Assembly (NCBI RefSeq): GCF_018494065.1
Contig: NZ_JABBFR010000002.1
Coordinates: 62,001 to 126,000, forward strand
Direction: 5' to 3'
Source: Rosenbergiella gaditana
GTDB taxonomy: Bacteria > Pseudomonadota > Gammaproteobacteria > Enterobacterales > Enterobacteriaceae
DNA: 64,000 nucleotides
The position numbers and the translations under genes were made by a program. Below the pieces are notes generated by a model. That model was not told where the DNA came from, ran no database searches, and saw nothing but the letters and a program-made list of their open reading frames with translations. Position 1 is the first letter of the stretch. The number at the start of each line of letters is the position of its first letter. This document shows positions 53,294-62,711 of this stretch, piece after piece.

Positions 53294-53878
53294 ATGACCG
53301 CCGAAGGCCACTTACTGTTTGCGCTTGCGACCGCCGTCGCAGCTAAACGCTACGATTTAACCCCAATTATCAGTGCTGCCGATTGGTGGCACCTCATCCC
53401 GGCGTGTTTACTGACTAGTCTTCTCCCTGATATCGACCACCCCAGGTCACTTTTAGGTCAGCGTCTACGCTGGATCTCTTTGCCTATATCGCGAATTTTT
53501 GGCCATCGAGGCTTTACACACAGCTTAATCGCAGTAGCGATCGGTGTTTTTTTATTAATCAATAAACTGCCTGCGAATTTATTGGTACCTAATGATGTCA
53601 TCCAAGGCATGGTATTGGGATATTTGAGCCATATTCTTGCGGATATGCTCACTCCCGCCGGCGTCCCGCTGCTTTGGCCTTGTCGCTGGCGTTTTAGACT
53701 GCCTATTCTGCCTGCATCAAAACACCCACAGCCTGAGCGGTACTTCTGTATTGCACTATTAACCTTTACGGTATTAACACCAGAAAGTCTGACTAAGCAG
53801 TGGATTACTGTCGGTTCACAGCAAATGAATCAGACTTGGCAGCAATGGTCACCCTTATTATTACGTTTTACACATTAA
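53294..53878 (+). CDS. ydjM: Inner membrane protein YdjM (DUF457, metal-dependent hydrolase fold)
   Basis: A 194-residue membrane protein of the YdjM/DUF457 family. It has the family's histidine/aspartate motifs: EGHLLFALATA at the start, LLPDIDHPRSLLG, GHRGFTHSL and LGYLSHILADMLTPAGVPLLWP. The E. coli gene is induced by DNA damage through LexA, and LexA-like sites precede this one. Catalytic activity has not been shown for the family. A short 89-base gap separates it from hxpB. Confidence 0.93.
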   Translation: MTAEGHLLFALATAVAAKRYDLTPIISAADWWHLIPACLLTSLLPDIDHPRSLLGQRLRWISLPISRIFGHRGFTHSLIAVAIGVFLLINKLPANLLVPNDVIQGMVLGYLSHILADMLTPAGVPLLWPCRWRFRLPILPASKHPQPERYFCIALLTFTVLTPESLTKQWITVGSQQMNQTWQQWSPLLLRFTH

Positions 53879-53998
53879 CGCTAATTTAGTTATAAAATAG
53901 ATCTTCTAGTTATAAACACTGAATGGACCCTCCATGGTAAAGTTTGCCCCTTTTCAAACGCCACACTGCCGAGTCGGGCACGCTATATAGAGGTATTC

Positions 53999-55390
53999 AT
54001 GGATTGGTCATTAGTGATTAATATTGGTATTTTCGTTTTACTGTTATGGATGTTATCCGCGATAGGTAACGATAAATGGAGCTTGTCCAAGCGTGTATTC
54101 AGTGGCCTGGTCATTGGTATACTCTTTGGAATTGGCTTGCAGGCAGTTTATGGCGTCGATAATTCAGTATTAACTACCTCTATCAGCTGGTTCAATATTG
54201 TCGGGAATGGTTATGTACAACTGCTTCAAATGGTGGTTATGCCACTCGTGTTTGCTTCCATTCTCAGTGCGGTCGCGCGCTTACATAATGCGAGTTCATT
54301 GGGTAAAATTAGCTTTCTGACGATTGCCGTTCTGCTGTTCACCACGGCTATTGCCGCGTTAGTCGCTGTATTCGTCACTGGGTTATTCAAACTCAGTGCT
54401 GAAGGATTGGTACAGGGCGTTAAAGAGACCGCGCGACTCGATGCGATTCAAAGCCACTATGTCGGACAAGTTGCTGACTTAACCGTGCCGCAGCTTGTTC
54501 TTTCCTTTATCCCGAAAAATCCGTTTGCTGAACTAACTGGCGCGAGCCCAACGTCGATTATCAGTGTGGTTATCTTCGCCGTATTCCTGGGTGCAGCGGC
54601 TATTCAATTAGTGAAAGATAGTCCAGAGAAAGGCCAGCGTGTGCTCGCCGCCATCGATATTTTACAAGCCTGGGTGATGAAATTAGTTCGGCTGATTATG
54701 CGCCTCACACCTTATGGCGTAATGGCATTAATGACCAAAGTTGTAGCGACCTCTAATTACCACGATATCGTTAAGTTAGGTACCTTTGTGCTCGCCTCTT
54801 ACTTAGGGCTGCTCATCATGTTCGGTGTGCATGCGCTGCTACTGGCGGTCAATGGGATCAACCCACTCCGCTACTTCCGCAAGGTCTGGCCAGTGATTAG
54901 CTTTGCCTTTACCAGTCGTTCAAGTGCCGCCTCGATTCCACTGAGTATCGAAGCACAACAGAAACGATTAGGTACCCCAGAGTCGATTGCCAGTTTCTCT
55001 GCATCCTTTGGTGCAACCATCGGTCAAAATGGCTGTGCGGGTTTATACCCTGCGATGTTAGCCGTGATGATTGCCCCAACCATGGGTATCAATCCTTTCG
55101 AACCTATGTGGATTGCAACATTGGTCGGATTAGTCACCTTGAGTTCAGTGGGTGTGGCCGGTGTTGGAGGGGGTGCGACCTTTGCAGCACTAATCGTTTT
55201 GCCAACCTTAGGCTTACCTGTCACGCTGGTCGCGCTATTGATTTCAATCGAGCCATTAATAGATATGGGAAGAACCGCATTGAACGTCAATGGTTCGATG
55301 ACTGCAGGAACCTTAACCAGCCGCTGGTTAAAACAGACCGATCAATCGATTATGGAAAGAGAGCACCACGAAGAGACCTCCATTCATTAA
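53999..55390 (+). CDS. tcyP: L-cystine symporter TcyP (YdjN)
   Basis: A 463-residue dicarboxylate/amino acid:cation symporter-family protein, the same length as E. coli TcyP. Conserved parts are [21 protein letters not shown], the serine-rich loop [29 protein letters not shown] and the C-terminal [21 protein letters not shown]. It imports cystine as a sulfur source. AGAGG precedes the ATG. The gene follows ydjM as in E. coli. Confidence 0.97.
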   Translation: MDWSLVINIGIFVLLLWMLSAIGNDKWSLSKRVFSGLVIGILFGIGLQAVYGVDNSVLTTSISWFNIVGNGYVQLLQMVVMPLVFASILSAVARLHNASSLGKISFLTIAVLLFTTAIAALVAVFVTGLFKLSAEGLVQGVKETARLDAIQSHYVGQVADLTVPQLVLSFIPKNPFAELTGASPTSIISVVIFAVFLGAAAIQLVKDSPEKGQRVLAAIDILQAWVMKLVRLIMRLTPYGVMALMTKVVATSNYHDIVKLGTFVLASYLGLLIMFGVHALLLAVNGINPLRYFRKVWPVISFAFTSRSSAASIPLSIEAQQKRLGTPESIASFSASFGATIGQNGCAGLYPAMLAVMIAPTMGINPFEPMWIATLVGLVTLSSVGVAGVGGGATFAALIVLPTLGLPVTLVALLISIEPLIDMGRTALNVNGSMTAGTLTSRWLKQTDQSIMEREHHEETSIH

Positions 55391-55549
55391 TAAAAAAAGC
55401 CCCAAAAATTGAGAATGCCGATCAGTTAAGACCTTGATGATCGGGTGGTGATACAAAAATTCGTAATCTGTGGTGGATGATTAAGGGTTTTATTATATTG
55501 CTCAGTCAGGCTCTGGATGCTGTTCTCAAGTCTCATCCACGAGCGGTAA

Positions 55550-55580
55550 AAAAGAGGCCGCAGCGTTATCCGCTGCGGCC
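55550..55580 (-). terminator. Terminator of osmE
   Basis: On the minus strand GGCCGCAGCG-GATAA-CGCTGCGGCC is followed by TCTTTTTT. The stem is perfect over 10 bases. Confidence 0.93.
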
Positions 55581-55633
55581 ATCTTAAAAGCTTAACTGAT
55601 AAACATTGCCAAAGATTGGCCCTATTTTTACAA

Positions 55634-55975
55634 TTATTGCTGAGCCACTTGGGGGTCAGTATCGTATTCTTGGCAGCTTTGGAAACCATAGTTCATCACA
55701 CGGTCGCTACCGCTATAGCTAACGAAATAGGTAACAGGTTTATTATCTGTACCCTTACCGATGACGTAGGTTTCACAGGTTCCGCGCGCGTGTACCATAG
55801 TGATATCGGTTGAAGGCGTACCCGCAATTTGGTGTACCTGCTGACGGCTCATTCCCTTCTTGACATTCTTCACCACAGGTTGAGTCACATAGCTTTCTGC
55901 TTGACGGTAAGTCGTACAACCACTTAATACCGCTAACGCTAGACCACCCAGCATAATACCCGCTAATTTCTTCAT
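55634..55975 (-). CDS. osmE: Osmotically inducible lipoprotein OsmE
   Basis: A 113-residue lipoprotein of the SmpA/OmlA-like (BamE) fold. The signal peptide ends in the lipobox LSGC (Cys20). The core VVKNVKKGMSRQQVHQIAGTPSTDITMVHARGTCETY and the end QSCQEYDTDPQ closely match E. coli OsmE (112 residues). The ATG at 55975 has GAGGG upstream. In E. coli it is induced by osmotic stress and RpoS. It is followed by nadE in E. coli; here a Bcr-like exporter gene lies between. Confidence 0.95.
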   Translation of the reverse strand: MKKLAGIMLGGLALAVLSGCTTYRQAESYVTQPVVKNVKKGMSRQQVHQIAGTPSTDITMVHARGTCETYVIGKGTDNKPVTYFVSYSGSDRVMNYGFQSCQEYDTDPQVAQQ

Positions 55976-56162
55976 AAAGTCCCTCTGCAAGTGTCAATCA
56001 TTGAGTTAGATTTATTCGTAATAAAGTAATCATATTTAAGTGTAGACATAGATTTCCTGCAAAACAAATAGTTAACATAGATCTTTGAAGGGTTAATAGC
56101 TATCCTTGCCCTCTACAACGCCGCATTACCGTTTTGTTATCGAATCATATGATTGAGGATCC

Positions 56163-57365
56163 ATGTCAACGACTCACACTCCACGTATGGCGCTTGCCAT
56201 TCCCCTAGGGTTAATGGCCGGTTTAGGGCCACTCTGTATCGACCTCTATTTACCGGCCCTGCCACAACTTGCCAATGACTTAGCCGTCCCCACCGCCAGT
56301 GCTCAGCTTAGCCTAACGGCAGGACTACTTGGTCTCGGTTTTGGTCAACTGCTCTTTGGCCCCTTGAGTGATAAATATGGGCGCAGTAAACCCTTGTTGA
56401 TTTCGCTATGTATTCTGCTACTCGCCTCTATCGCCTGTTCATTTGCCCAAACCTTACCTCAGCTCCTGACCGCACGGTTATGTCAAGGGTTAGGCGGTGC
56501 TGGAGGGGCAGTGTTATCCAGAGCGGTCGCGCGTGATCGGTTTAGCGGCCACGAATTAACCCGTTTCTTCGCTATGCTACTCTTAGTCAATGGCTTAGCG
56601 CCGATCCTCGCGCCGGTAATCGGTGGGTTGCTGACCAGTTATATGAGTTGGCGAGGGATCTTTATTGTGTTGGCTGGTATTACCGTCGTGTTATTGTTCT
56701 TGGCTAAAACAAGAATTGAAGAGAGTTTGGTGGTTGAAAAACGCAGCCAGGGTTCATTATTTAGCGCATGGAAACTATTGATCGACGTCATTCGCCACCG
56801 CCCTTTTATGGGCTTCTGTTTAACACAGGGATTTATGATGTCTGGTATGTTTGCCTATATCGGCGCTTCTCCCTTCGTTTTGCAAGAAACCTATGGTTTG
56901 TCACCACAAAATTTTAGCTTGTGTTTTGCATTAAATGGAGTCGGTCTGATCCTCGCTTCGCAAATTAGTTCGCGCCTTTGCCCTAAATTTGGCGAATATA
57001 CCATTTTACGTTGTGGGTTGATCATCGCTTTTGTGGCATCGAGTTGCTTACTGATCAGCGGGCTTTTACATACAAGTTTACCAATCTTCTTAGTGGCGCT
57101 GTTCTTTAGTATTGCCAGTAACGCGATAATCTCCACCACCGCGTCATCACTCGCGATGCAAAGCCAAGGTCACCGTGCAGGAAGTGCTTCGGCAGTGATT
57201 GGTGTAACCATGTTTACCTTAGGTTCTATTGCTATTCCAATTACCGGGATCGGCGGCTCATCAGCGCTAGCAATGGGGGCTACGATTTTTGGCTGCTTTA
57301 TGATGGCGATCATCATGTTTATCTTTGTTGCTAAGAAACCCGAGACCATGCAAAAAGGACATTAA
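56163..57365 (+). CDS. Bcr/CflA-family multidrug efflux MFS transporter
   Basis: A 400-residue major facilitator with 12 predicted helices. Family signatures are CIDLYLPALPQLANDL in helix 1, GQLLFGPLSDKYGRSKPLL in loop 2-3, and RLCQGLGGAGGAVLSRAVARD in helix 4. It belongs to the drug:H+ antiporter group with E. coli Bcr and punC, but is not close enough for a gene name to be certain. GAGGATCC precedes the ATG. It is inserted between osmE and nadE relative to E. coli and is divergent from osmE. Confidence 0.88.
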   Translation: MSTTHTPRMALAIPLGLMAGLGPLCIDLYLPALPQLANDLAVPTASAQLSLTAGLLGLGFGQLLFGPLSDKYGRSKPLLISLCILLLASIACSFAQTLPQLLTARLCQGLGGAGGAVLSRAVARDRFSGHELTRFFAMLLLVNGLAPILAPVIGGLLTSYMSWRGIFIVLAGITVVLLFLAKTRIEESLVVEKRSQGSLFSAWKLLIDVIRHRPFMGFCLTQGFMMSGMFAYIGASPFVLQETYGLSPQNFSLCFALNGVGLILASQISSRLCPKFGEYTILRCGLIIAFVASSCLLISGLLHTSLPIFLVALFFSIASNAIISTTASSLAMQSQGHRAGSASAVIGVTMFTLGSIAIPITGIGGSSALAMGATIFGCFMMAIIMFIFVAKKPETMQKGH

Positions 57366-57373
57366 TTTATCAT

Positions 57374-57392
57374 CCCCTCTGCTATAGAGGGG
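57374..57392. promoter_or_regulatory. Dyad between the Bcr-like gene and nadE
   Basis: CCCCTCT-GCTAT-AGAGGGG lies just after the transporter stop. No T run follows, so it may be a weak terminator or a leader hairpin of nadE. Confidence 0.45.
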
Positions 57393-57440
57393 CATCATAG
57401 CGTTTCCTAAACGCTCAACCCGCTCATCAGAGGTTTTGCC

Positions 57441-58268
57441 ATGTCTTTACAGCAAGAAATCATTCAAGCCTTAGGGGTTAAACCAACCATTAATCCTGAA
57501 CAAGAAGTCAGACGTAGTATCGATTTTCTAAAAAATTATTTAACACACTACCCTGGCTTACGATCATTGGTTCTTGGTATCAGTGGGGGGCAAGACTCAA
57601 CACTTACTGGAAAACTGTGCCAATTAGCCATTAATGAGCTGCGTAATGAGTCAAAGGACCGAACCTATCAATTTATTGCCGTACGTTTACCCTACGGCAC
57701 ACAAGCCGATGAGCAAGATTGCCAAGATGCTTTAGCCTTTATCCAACCGGATAAGACTTTCGTCGTCAATATTAAAGAGTCGGTATTAGCCAGCGAGCGC
57801 GCGTTAAAAGAGGCAGGGATAATTGTTTCAGATTTTGTTCGCGGTAATGAAAAAGCCCGCGAGCGGATGAAAACGCAATACAGTATCGCCGGCATGACCC
57901 AAGGGGTAGTGGTCGGCACTGATCATGCAGCGGAAGCGGTGACTGGGTTCTTCACTAAATATGGTGACGGGGGGACTGATATCAACCCACTGTTCCGTCT
58001 CAATAAACAGCAAGGTAAACAGTGCTTGAAACATTTAGGTTGCCCAGAACACCTCTACCTTAAACACCCCACTGCCGATCTCGAAGATGATCGTCCCGGA
58101 CTCCAAGATGAAGTCGCGTTAGGTGTCACTTATGCGGATATTGATGCGTATTTAGAGGGGGAAAAGATTGCAACAGAGCGGGCAGCGATTATTGAAAATT
58201 GGTATCTCAAGACTGAGCATAAACGCCGGACGCCGATAACGGTATTCGACGATTTTTGGAAACAGTAA
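57441..58268 (+). CDS. nadE: NH3-dependent NAD+ synthetase
   Basis: A 275-residue enzyme amidating nicotinic acid adenine dinucleotide, the last step of NAD synthesis; the length equals E. coli NadE. The ATP-pyrophosphatase loop [15 protein letters not shown] and [26 protein letters not shown] are the main catalytic segments. There is no glutaminase domain, so ammonia is the donor. It converges on spy with a shared terminator. Confidence 0.98.
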   Translation: MSLQQEIIQALGVKPTINPEQEVRRSIDFLKNYLTHYPGLRSLVLGISGGQDSTLTGKLCQLAINELRNESKDRTYQFIAVRLPYGTQADEQDCQDALAFIQPDKTFVVNIKESVLASERALKEAGIIVSDFVRGNEKARERMKTQYSIAGMTQGVVVGTDHAAEAVTGFFTKYGDGGTDINPLFRLNKQQGKQCLKHLGCPEHLYLKHPTADLEDDRPGLQDEVALGVTYADIDAYLEGEKIATERAAIIENWYLKTEHKRRTPITVFDDFWKQ

Positions 58269-58303
58269 AAAAAACTGCGGAGTTACAACTCCGCAGTTTT
58301 TTA
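58267..58303. terminator. Bidirectional terminator between nadE and spy
   Basis: An A run, CTGCGGAGT, loop TACA, ACTCCGCAG and a T run form a long perfect stem serving both convergent genes. Confidence 0.95.
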
Positions 58304-58304
58304 T

Positions 58305-58784
58305 TTAGTTTTGTTGAGGTGCCGCTTCAGGCGCCGAACGTTTGAAGCTCTTCATTTTCTCGTAATTCGCTTGATACTGCTTCTTTTGATCAGCTGTCAA
58401 TAAATTATAAATTTTATTATCCGTTTCTAACCGATTTAACATGCGTTGTTTATCTAATGCTGCGTGGCTATCAACTAGCGTTTGTGCTTTAGCGGCATCA
58501 AATTTTTCTGCTGTAATCAGGTTGAATGCCGCTTGACGGTCCGCTTTAGAGGGAGGCGTCAGGTTCTTACGACCTTGGTCAAGAATACTATGAATGTGTT
58601 GCTTTTGAGCGTCAGTTAACACAATCCCTTTCATAAGCATCATTTCGGGTGCGCCATGTGGGCGCTTTTTCATATGCGGATGTTCAGTAGGGGTTGCGCT
58701 TAATGGTGCTGTCTCTGCATAGACCATTGATGCCGAACCCATCAATAAAGAACTCGCTAATAATAATGATGTGACTTTACGCAT
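58305..58784 (-). CDS. spy: Periplasmic ATP-independent chaperone Spy
   Basis: A 159-residue protein with a signal peptide (MRKVTSLLLASSLLMGSASMVYA) and the two LTxxQ motifs of the Spy/CpxP family: LTDAQKQHI and LTADQKKQY. The rest is helical and basic, as in E. coli Spy (161 residues), which protects periplasmic proteins from aggregation. In E. coli cho and ves separate nadE from spy; they are missing. Upstream there is a CpxR-like site. Confidence 0.93.
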   Translation of the reverse strand: MRKVTSLLLASSLLMGSASMVYAETAPLSATPTEHPHMKKRPHGAPEMMLMKGIVLTDAQKQHIHSILDQGRKNLTPPSKADRQAAFNLITAEKFDAAKAQTLVDSHAALDKQRMLNRLETDNKIYNLLTADQKKQYQANYEKMKSFKRSAPEAAPQQN

Positions 58785-58874
58785 CTTAGTTTCCTTAACT
58801 TATCAACAACCACGAGAATGTCGTGAACAGGGAGGTAATAATAAGAGATTCATTGTCAAGCAACGCGCAGTTCA

Positions 58875-58889
58875 GTAAAAACTTGAAAA
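58875..58889 (+). promoter_or_regulatory. Candidate CpxR site upstream of spy
   Basis: GTAAA-AACTT-GAAAA resembles the CpxR box GTAAA-N5-GTAAA with one mismatch. It lies about 90 bases upstream of the spy start. E. coli spy is controlled by CpxR and BaeR. Confidence 0.45.
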
Positions 58890-58973
58890 CATTCGCCCCT
58901 CATATTCTTCTCTAATTGCAATCATTGCAAAGCCCAGCACAATACTCTGTTAAGATTACGTTAGGACTCGCTA

Positions 58974-60392
58974 TTATCCTGCATATCCCTGATTGAAATA
59001 ATCAGGTTGCTGCGCCGGTGGCTCTGATTTAAGGGTGATTGTGTTCGAGGTAACACGTTGTTTGCCATTATCAACTGCCACAGCCAGATGATATTCATTC
59101 TTAGCGCCTGGAGCATTATCCCAAGGTGGTAAGATAATCGTCCAACCCGATAATTGCTGGGTATTGGCGGGCGGTGTCAAACTTAATTCCCGCGTATCAC
59201 CCTGCCATTCGACGCTTTTAATCGATTTATTTGGCGTAGCCTGTACGACTAAGGTAATAGAATCTCCTGAGTTGAGCTGCCATGGCGGTGTTGCCAGATA
59301 AACCGAGAAGCCTTGACGTTTACGATAGCTCATGACTGGAAGATTATTGCGGGTAACGACATCGTATCGACTACCGAACAATGACCGAGCATCTGCTACC
59401 GCGTAAGGTGATAGCTGCTGTGAGAGGGATTGACCAAAGTGATAGTTAAGATTGAGTCCGAACACATCCTGACTGGTGCCGCCAGATCCTTCCTTGTGAG
59501 AAGCCGATACCGTAACAAGAGGGATAGGCGTATAGGTCAAGCCTACTGACATGCTGCGTGGATTGTTGTAATAATTTCCATCATTGAAGATATCTATTCC
59601 CGCTCCCAGATATTGTTGCCACGAGACGGTCACCCCAAGTTGTTGATAGAACGGTAAGTAGCCTTGGCTGGTAATATCATAACCTCGTGCCATACGTTGA
59701 GATTGAGAGAGGGACGTATTTTTCCATCCCGATAATGGAGTGTAATAATTCGCTGAGAAGCGCAGAAAATGACTCCATAACTCTGTACCGATAGAACCTC
59801 TCTGCTGATTATTCGTAAAAAGTTGATCCAGGAAAGCGTTATATCCGAACAACCATTGGTTATTGGAAAAACGCTGTCCCAGCCCGGCGCTACCCACCGT
59901 TCCTAAGGTACTTTGATTAATGGAAAGTTGACTAAATGTCAGTCGTTGACCGTTATCGCTGAGAGGCGTGAAGAGCGAGCCGGTCGACCCGGTAAAGTTA
60001 CCTTCCATATCAACATTGACGCTTAAATTCGCCTGACCAAAAGGTGACAATAGGTGTTCGCCAGTACTGTCCACCTTTTCAGTAAGCTTATCTCTAACGT
60101 GGTTGAATGCCCATTCGCTCGCACTGCGCCCTATGCTGGTATTGTCATCAGAGTTTTGTAACGACTTTCCCAAGCTTGTCGCAATGTCGGTAAGCCGCTG
60201 GTCAACTTGAGAAGTAGATGATTGGGAGGATCCTAAGTCGGGCAAGGTGTTTACATAGGAGGCGCTATTCATCGTAGAATCTGACGTCGAGGGATGTAGC
60301 ATACTGCCCTGCGTGCGGCTCACGACGAGCAATGGAGAAAGCAACATCAGCACTTTGGTCAGGGATACAGGATCACGCTTTATATAAAACAA
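58974..60392 (-). CDS. ychO: Inverse autotransporter/invasin-like outer membrane protein YchO
   Basis: A protein of about 472 residues matching E. coli YchO (464). After a signal-like N-terminus and a Ser/Thr-rich segment comes the inverse-autotransporter beta-domain: WAFNHVRDKLTEKVDSTGEHLLSPFGQANLSVNVD, GVGQR-like AGLGQRFSNNQWLFGYNAFLDQ, and QRMARGYDITSQGYLPFYQQLGV. One Ig-like domain follows (WQGDTRELSLTPP...). The start is uncertain: a TTG at 60392, nine bases after GAGGAG, fits best; a TTG at 60401 touches the ribosome site. It follows chaC on the same strand, as in E. coli, but ychN is absent. Confidence 0.9.
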   Translation of the reverse strand: MFYIKRDPVSLTKVLMLLSPLLVVSRTQGSMLHPSTSDSTMNSASYVNTLPDLGSSQSSTSQVDQRLTDIATSLGKSLQNSDDNTSIGRSASEWAFNHVRDKLTEKVDSTGEHLLSPFGQANLSVNVDMEGNFTGSTGSLFTPLSDNGQRLTFSQLSINQSTLGTVGSAGLGQRFSNNQWLFGYNAFLDQLFTNNQQRGSIGTELWSHFLRFSANYYTPLSGWKNTSLSQSQRMARGYDITSQGYLPFYQQLGVTVSWQQYLGAGIDIFNDGNYYNNPRSMSVGLTYTPIPLVTVSASHKEGSGGTSQDVFGLNLNYHFGQSLSQQLSPYAVADARSLFGSRYDVVTRNNLPVMSYRKRQGFSVYLATPPWQLNSGDSITLVVQATPNKSIKSVEWQGDTRELSLTPPANTQQLSGWTIILPPWDNAPGAKNEYHLAVAVDNGKQRVTSNTITLKSEPPAQQPDYFNQGYAG

Positions 60393-60472
60393 TAGGAGCA
60401 ACTCCTCTTTTAATAGTGCTGAGAGATAGACCCGATAAGTATATAAGCTGAGATATGGATCACAATATCATC

Positions 60473-61068
60473 TCATTCCGAAGATGTGCTGCTGATTTCC
60501 ATCGATAACTTTACTGCATAATCAGTCAAGGCGGTCATGCTTGGCTCTTCAATTCCATATTGTTGGAAAGTGGTCATCATCTCCTGTAAATAAGTAATAT
60601 TTTTACCCAATGGGCCTTGTGCGCAAGCAATGGTTTTTGCTTTATAGGCAATATTTTCCTGTGCTCTGAACAACACATGTTGTGGGTTGGCGACGAACAC
60701 TAAGGCTTCAATCGTTTCTCCGCTCTCTAGCGTCAGTGACTGCCAAAGCGGCCGATGGTTATCCCCCCTTCCACCAGCACCAACATGCGCCCTGGTGTCT
60801 CCGACGTCCCCCGTCCCACGATCAAGGTTAAACAAAAATCTCGAGACCATCCCTCTAAGTAAGCGGTTTCAACTCGGTCATAATCTAAAAGTGGATTCCA
60901 CATTAATGAACCATAGCCAAACACCCATAACGGGCCTTTACTTGGCTTATTCAGTAAAAAGTGATGTAACGAGGCAGTTCGTTGTTCAGTTGAAAGCAGT
61001 AAGCTTTCTTCGATTGGCCCAAAGGAAGATTGACAATCAGCACTTTTCAAAAATTCTCGGGTTAACAC
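60473..61068 (-). pseudogene. chaC: Broken chaC (gamma-glutamylcyclotransferase), internal deletion and frameshift
   Basis: Two overlapping frames make up one gene. The first (61068 down to the stop at 60733) reads MLTREFLKSADCQSSFGPIEESLL...WVFGYGSLMWNP...PGRMLVLVEGGITIG, the N-terminal half of ChaC with the substrate-binding YGSLMWNP. The second, from about 60760 to 60473, reads PLWQSLTLESGETIEALVFVANP..., the C-terminal part. The stretch that in E. coli reads about GVAYRLPEETLEQELTLLWKREMITGCYLPTW, roughly 33 residues including the conserved glutamate, is missing, and the join changes frame. GAGGAG precedes the GTG start. ChaC degrades glutathione in relatives; this copy is very probably inactive. 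Confidence 0.88.
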
Positions 61069-61494
61069 AGCCACTCCTCTCTACTTCAACACCTCCCCAT
61101 CATGACAAAGTCCTCTATCAGTGTGAAGACTTATGACTTAGAAAATGGGCAGATAATTACTTCCTATTATTAACGACCTCAGTTGCGTATCGCTTTAGTC
61201 AGAAACTCATCATTCTGCCTACCATTCATCAATTATGATCTTAAATGAGTAAAAATAGAGGTTATTAGTGGATAATTATGGGTTAAAACTCAGAATAAAG
61301 ATGATAACTATATTTTTATTATCTTTATTTTCAATTCATTAAAGTGATTTATTGGTTTTTTATGGGCTCCGCGATGCGTAAAGCAAAGTAAAACAAAGTG
61401 ACCTTGTTAAAATATTTGCTATAGTAATTATTCCCCCTTTAGGATTACTCTACTCGCGAGCTGACTCACGCTACGCTCATTATAAGGAGATTGG
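61069..61494. other. Intergenic region chaC-chaA (426 bases)
   Basis: Divergent promoter region, AT-rich, with no credible open frame. In E. coli chaB lies next to chaC; no trace of it is recognised. It holds the CpxR box (61378-61392) and a possible -10 element TATAGT at 61420-61425. Confidence 0.6.
61378..61392 (+). promoter_or_regulatory. CpxR box upstream of chaA
   Basis: GTAAA-GCAAA-GTAAA is an exact match to the CpxR consensus GTAAA-N5-GTAAA. It lies just before a possible promoter (GTGACC at 61398, TATAGT at 61420), 102 bases upstream of the chaA start. Confidence 0.6.
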
Positions 61495-62586
61495 ATGCCT
61501 GGTAACGAAAAAACACGTCACACCGAATTTAGTTTAGCGCTTCCTATTTTGGCCATCGGTCTATTATTAGGACTCCCACACCCTGAAGGTTTAGTGTTAA
61601 CGACTGGAATGAATATTATTGCTATCGTTGCGATTCTCTCCAGTGCCTTCAGCGTAGTTCGCCATGCAGATGTGCTCGCTCACCGGTTAGGTGAACCTTA
61701 TGGCTCTCTTGTGCTTACCCTTTCTGTCGTGATTTTAGAAGTTAGCTTAATCTCTGCATTAATGGCGACTGGTAGCGCTGAGCCAACCTTAATGCGCGAT
61801 ACGCTCTATTCAATTATTATGATTGTTATCGGTGGATTGGTGGGCTTTGCTCTGTTGTTGGGCGGAAAAAAATTCGCCACACAGTACGTTAATCTGGCAG
61901 GCGTTAAGCAGTATTTGATTGCCATCTTCCCACTCGCTATTTTGGTCTTAATTTTTCCCAATGCATTACCGGGTGGCAACTTCACAACCGGGCAATCGCT
62001 ACTTGTTGCAGCACTTTCCGCCGTCATGTATGGCGTTTTCCTGTTAATTCAGACAAAAACCCATCAAAGCTTATTTGTTTATGAACATGAAGACGATAGT
62101 GATGATGGTGACCCTCATCACGGTAAACCTTCGGCTCATAGCAGCACACGGCACAGTATTTGGTTAGTGGTGCACCTTATTGCCGTGATCAGTGTAACTA
62201 AGCTCAATGCCCCGGTATTAGAAAACTTACTTCATGCGTTGCATGCACCCCAACAATTCACTGGCTTCCTCATTGCATTATTAATTTTATCGCCCGAAGG
62301 ATTAGGGGCAATTAAAGCAGTCCTTGCCAACCAAGTACAACGTGCAATGAATCTCTTCTTTGGTTCTGTTATTGCGACGATTTCGTTGACCGTACCTGTC
62401 ATTACGATTATTGCTACGCTAACAGGAAATGCATTACATTTTGGATTAGACGCACCGCAAATGGTTGTCTTGGCTAGTGTATTGATCTTGAGTCAAATCT
62501 CTTTCTCAACCGGTAGAACTAATGTCTTAAATGGCGTGGCGCATCTCGTTTTATTCGTCGCTTATTTAATGACCGTGATGCTTTAG
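61495..62586 (+). CDS. chaA: Na+(Ca2+, K+)/H+ antiporter ChaA
   Basis: A 363-residue CaCA-superfamily antiporter with two alpha-repeats. Each has the family acidic motif in a helix: GSLVLTLSVVILEVSLISALM and ILSPEGLGAIKAVLANQVQRAMNLFFGS. Between them is the acidic cytoplasmic loop YEHEDDSDDGDPHHGKPSAHSS, as in E. coli ChaA (366). It expels Na+ and Ca2+ at alkaline pH and also K+. AAGGAGA precedes the ATG. Confidence 0.97.
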   Translation: MPGNEKTRHTEFSLALPILAIGLLLGLPHPEGLVLTTGMNIIAIVAILSSAFSVVRHADVLAHRLGEPYGSLVLTLSVVILEVSLISALMATGSAEPTLMRDTLYSIIMIVIGGLVGFALLLGGKKFATQYVNLAGVKQYLIAIFPLAILVLIFPNALPGGNFTTGQSLLVAALSAVMYGVFLLIQTKTHQSLFVYEHEDDSDDGDPHHGKPSAHSSTRHSIWLVVHLIAVISVTKLNAPVLENLLHALHAPQQFTGFLIALLILSPEGLGAIKAVLANQVQRAMNLFFGSVIATISLTVPVITIIATLTGNALHFGLDAPQMVVLASVLILSQISFSTGRTNVLNGVAHLVLFVAYLMTVML

Positions 62587-62660
62587 TAAGTTAACGATCG
62601 GTTGAATGATCCACCCGCAGTGAAAGAAAAACCCTCGAAATATCCTCGGATAAACAAAAA

Positions 62661-62690
62661 AAAGCCAGTCAGTGTTAACTGACTGGCTTT
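62661..62690 (-). terminator. Terminator of kdsA (and overlapping chaA terminator)
   Basis: AAAGCCAGTCAGT and ACTGACTGGCTTT form a 13-base perfect stem, followed on the minus strand by a T run. On the plus strand an alternative stem GGCTTTAA-CCG-TTAAGGCC plus seven T (62685-62710) can end chaA transcripts. Confidence 0.9.
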
Positions 62691-62711
62691 AACCGTTAAG
62701 GCCTTTTTTTA

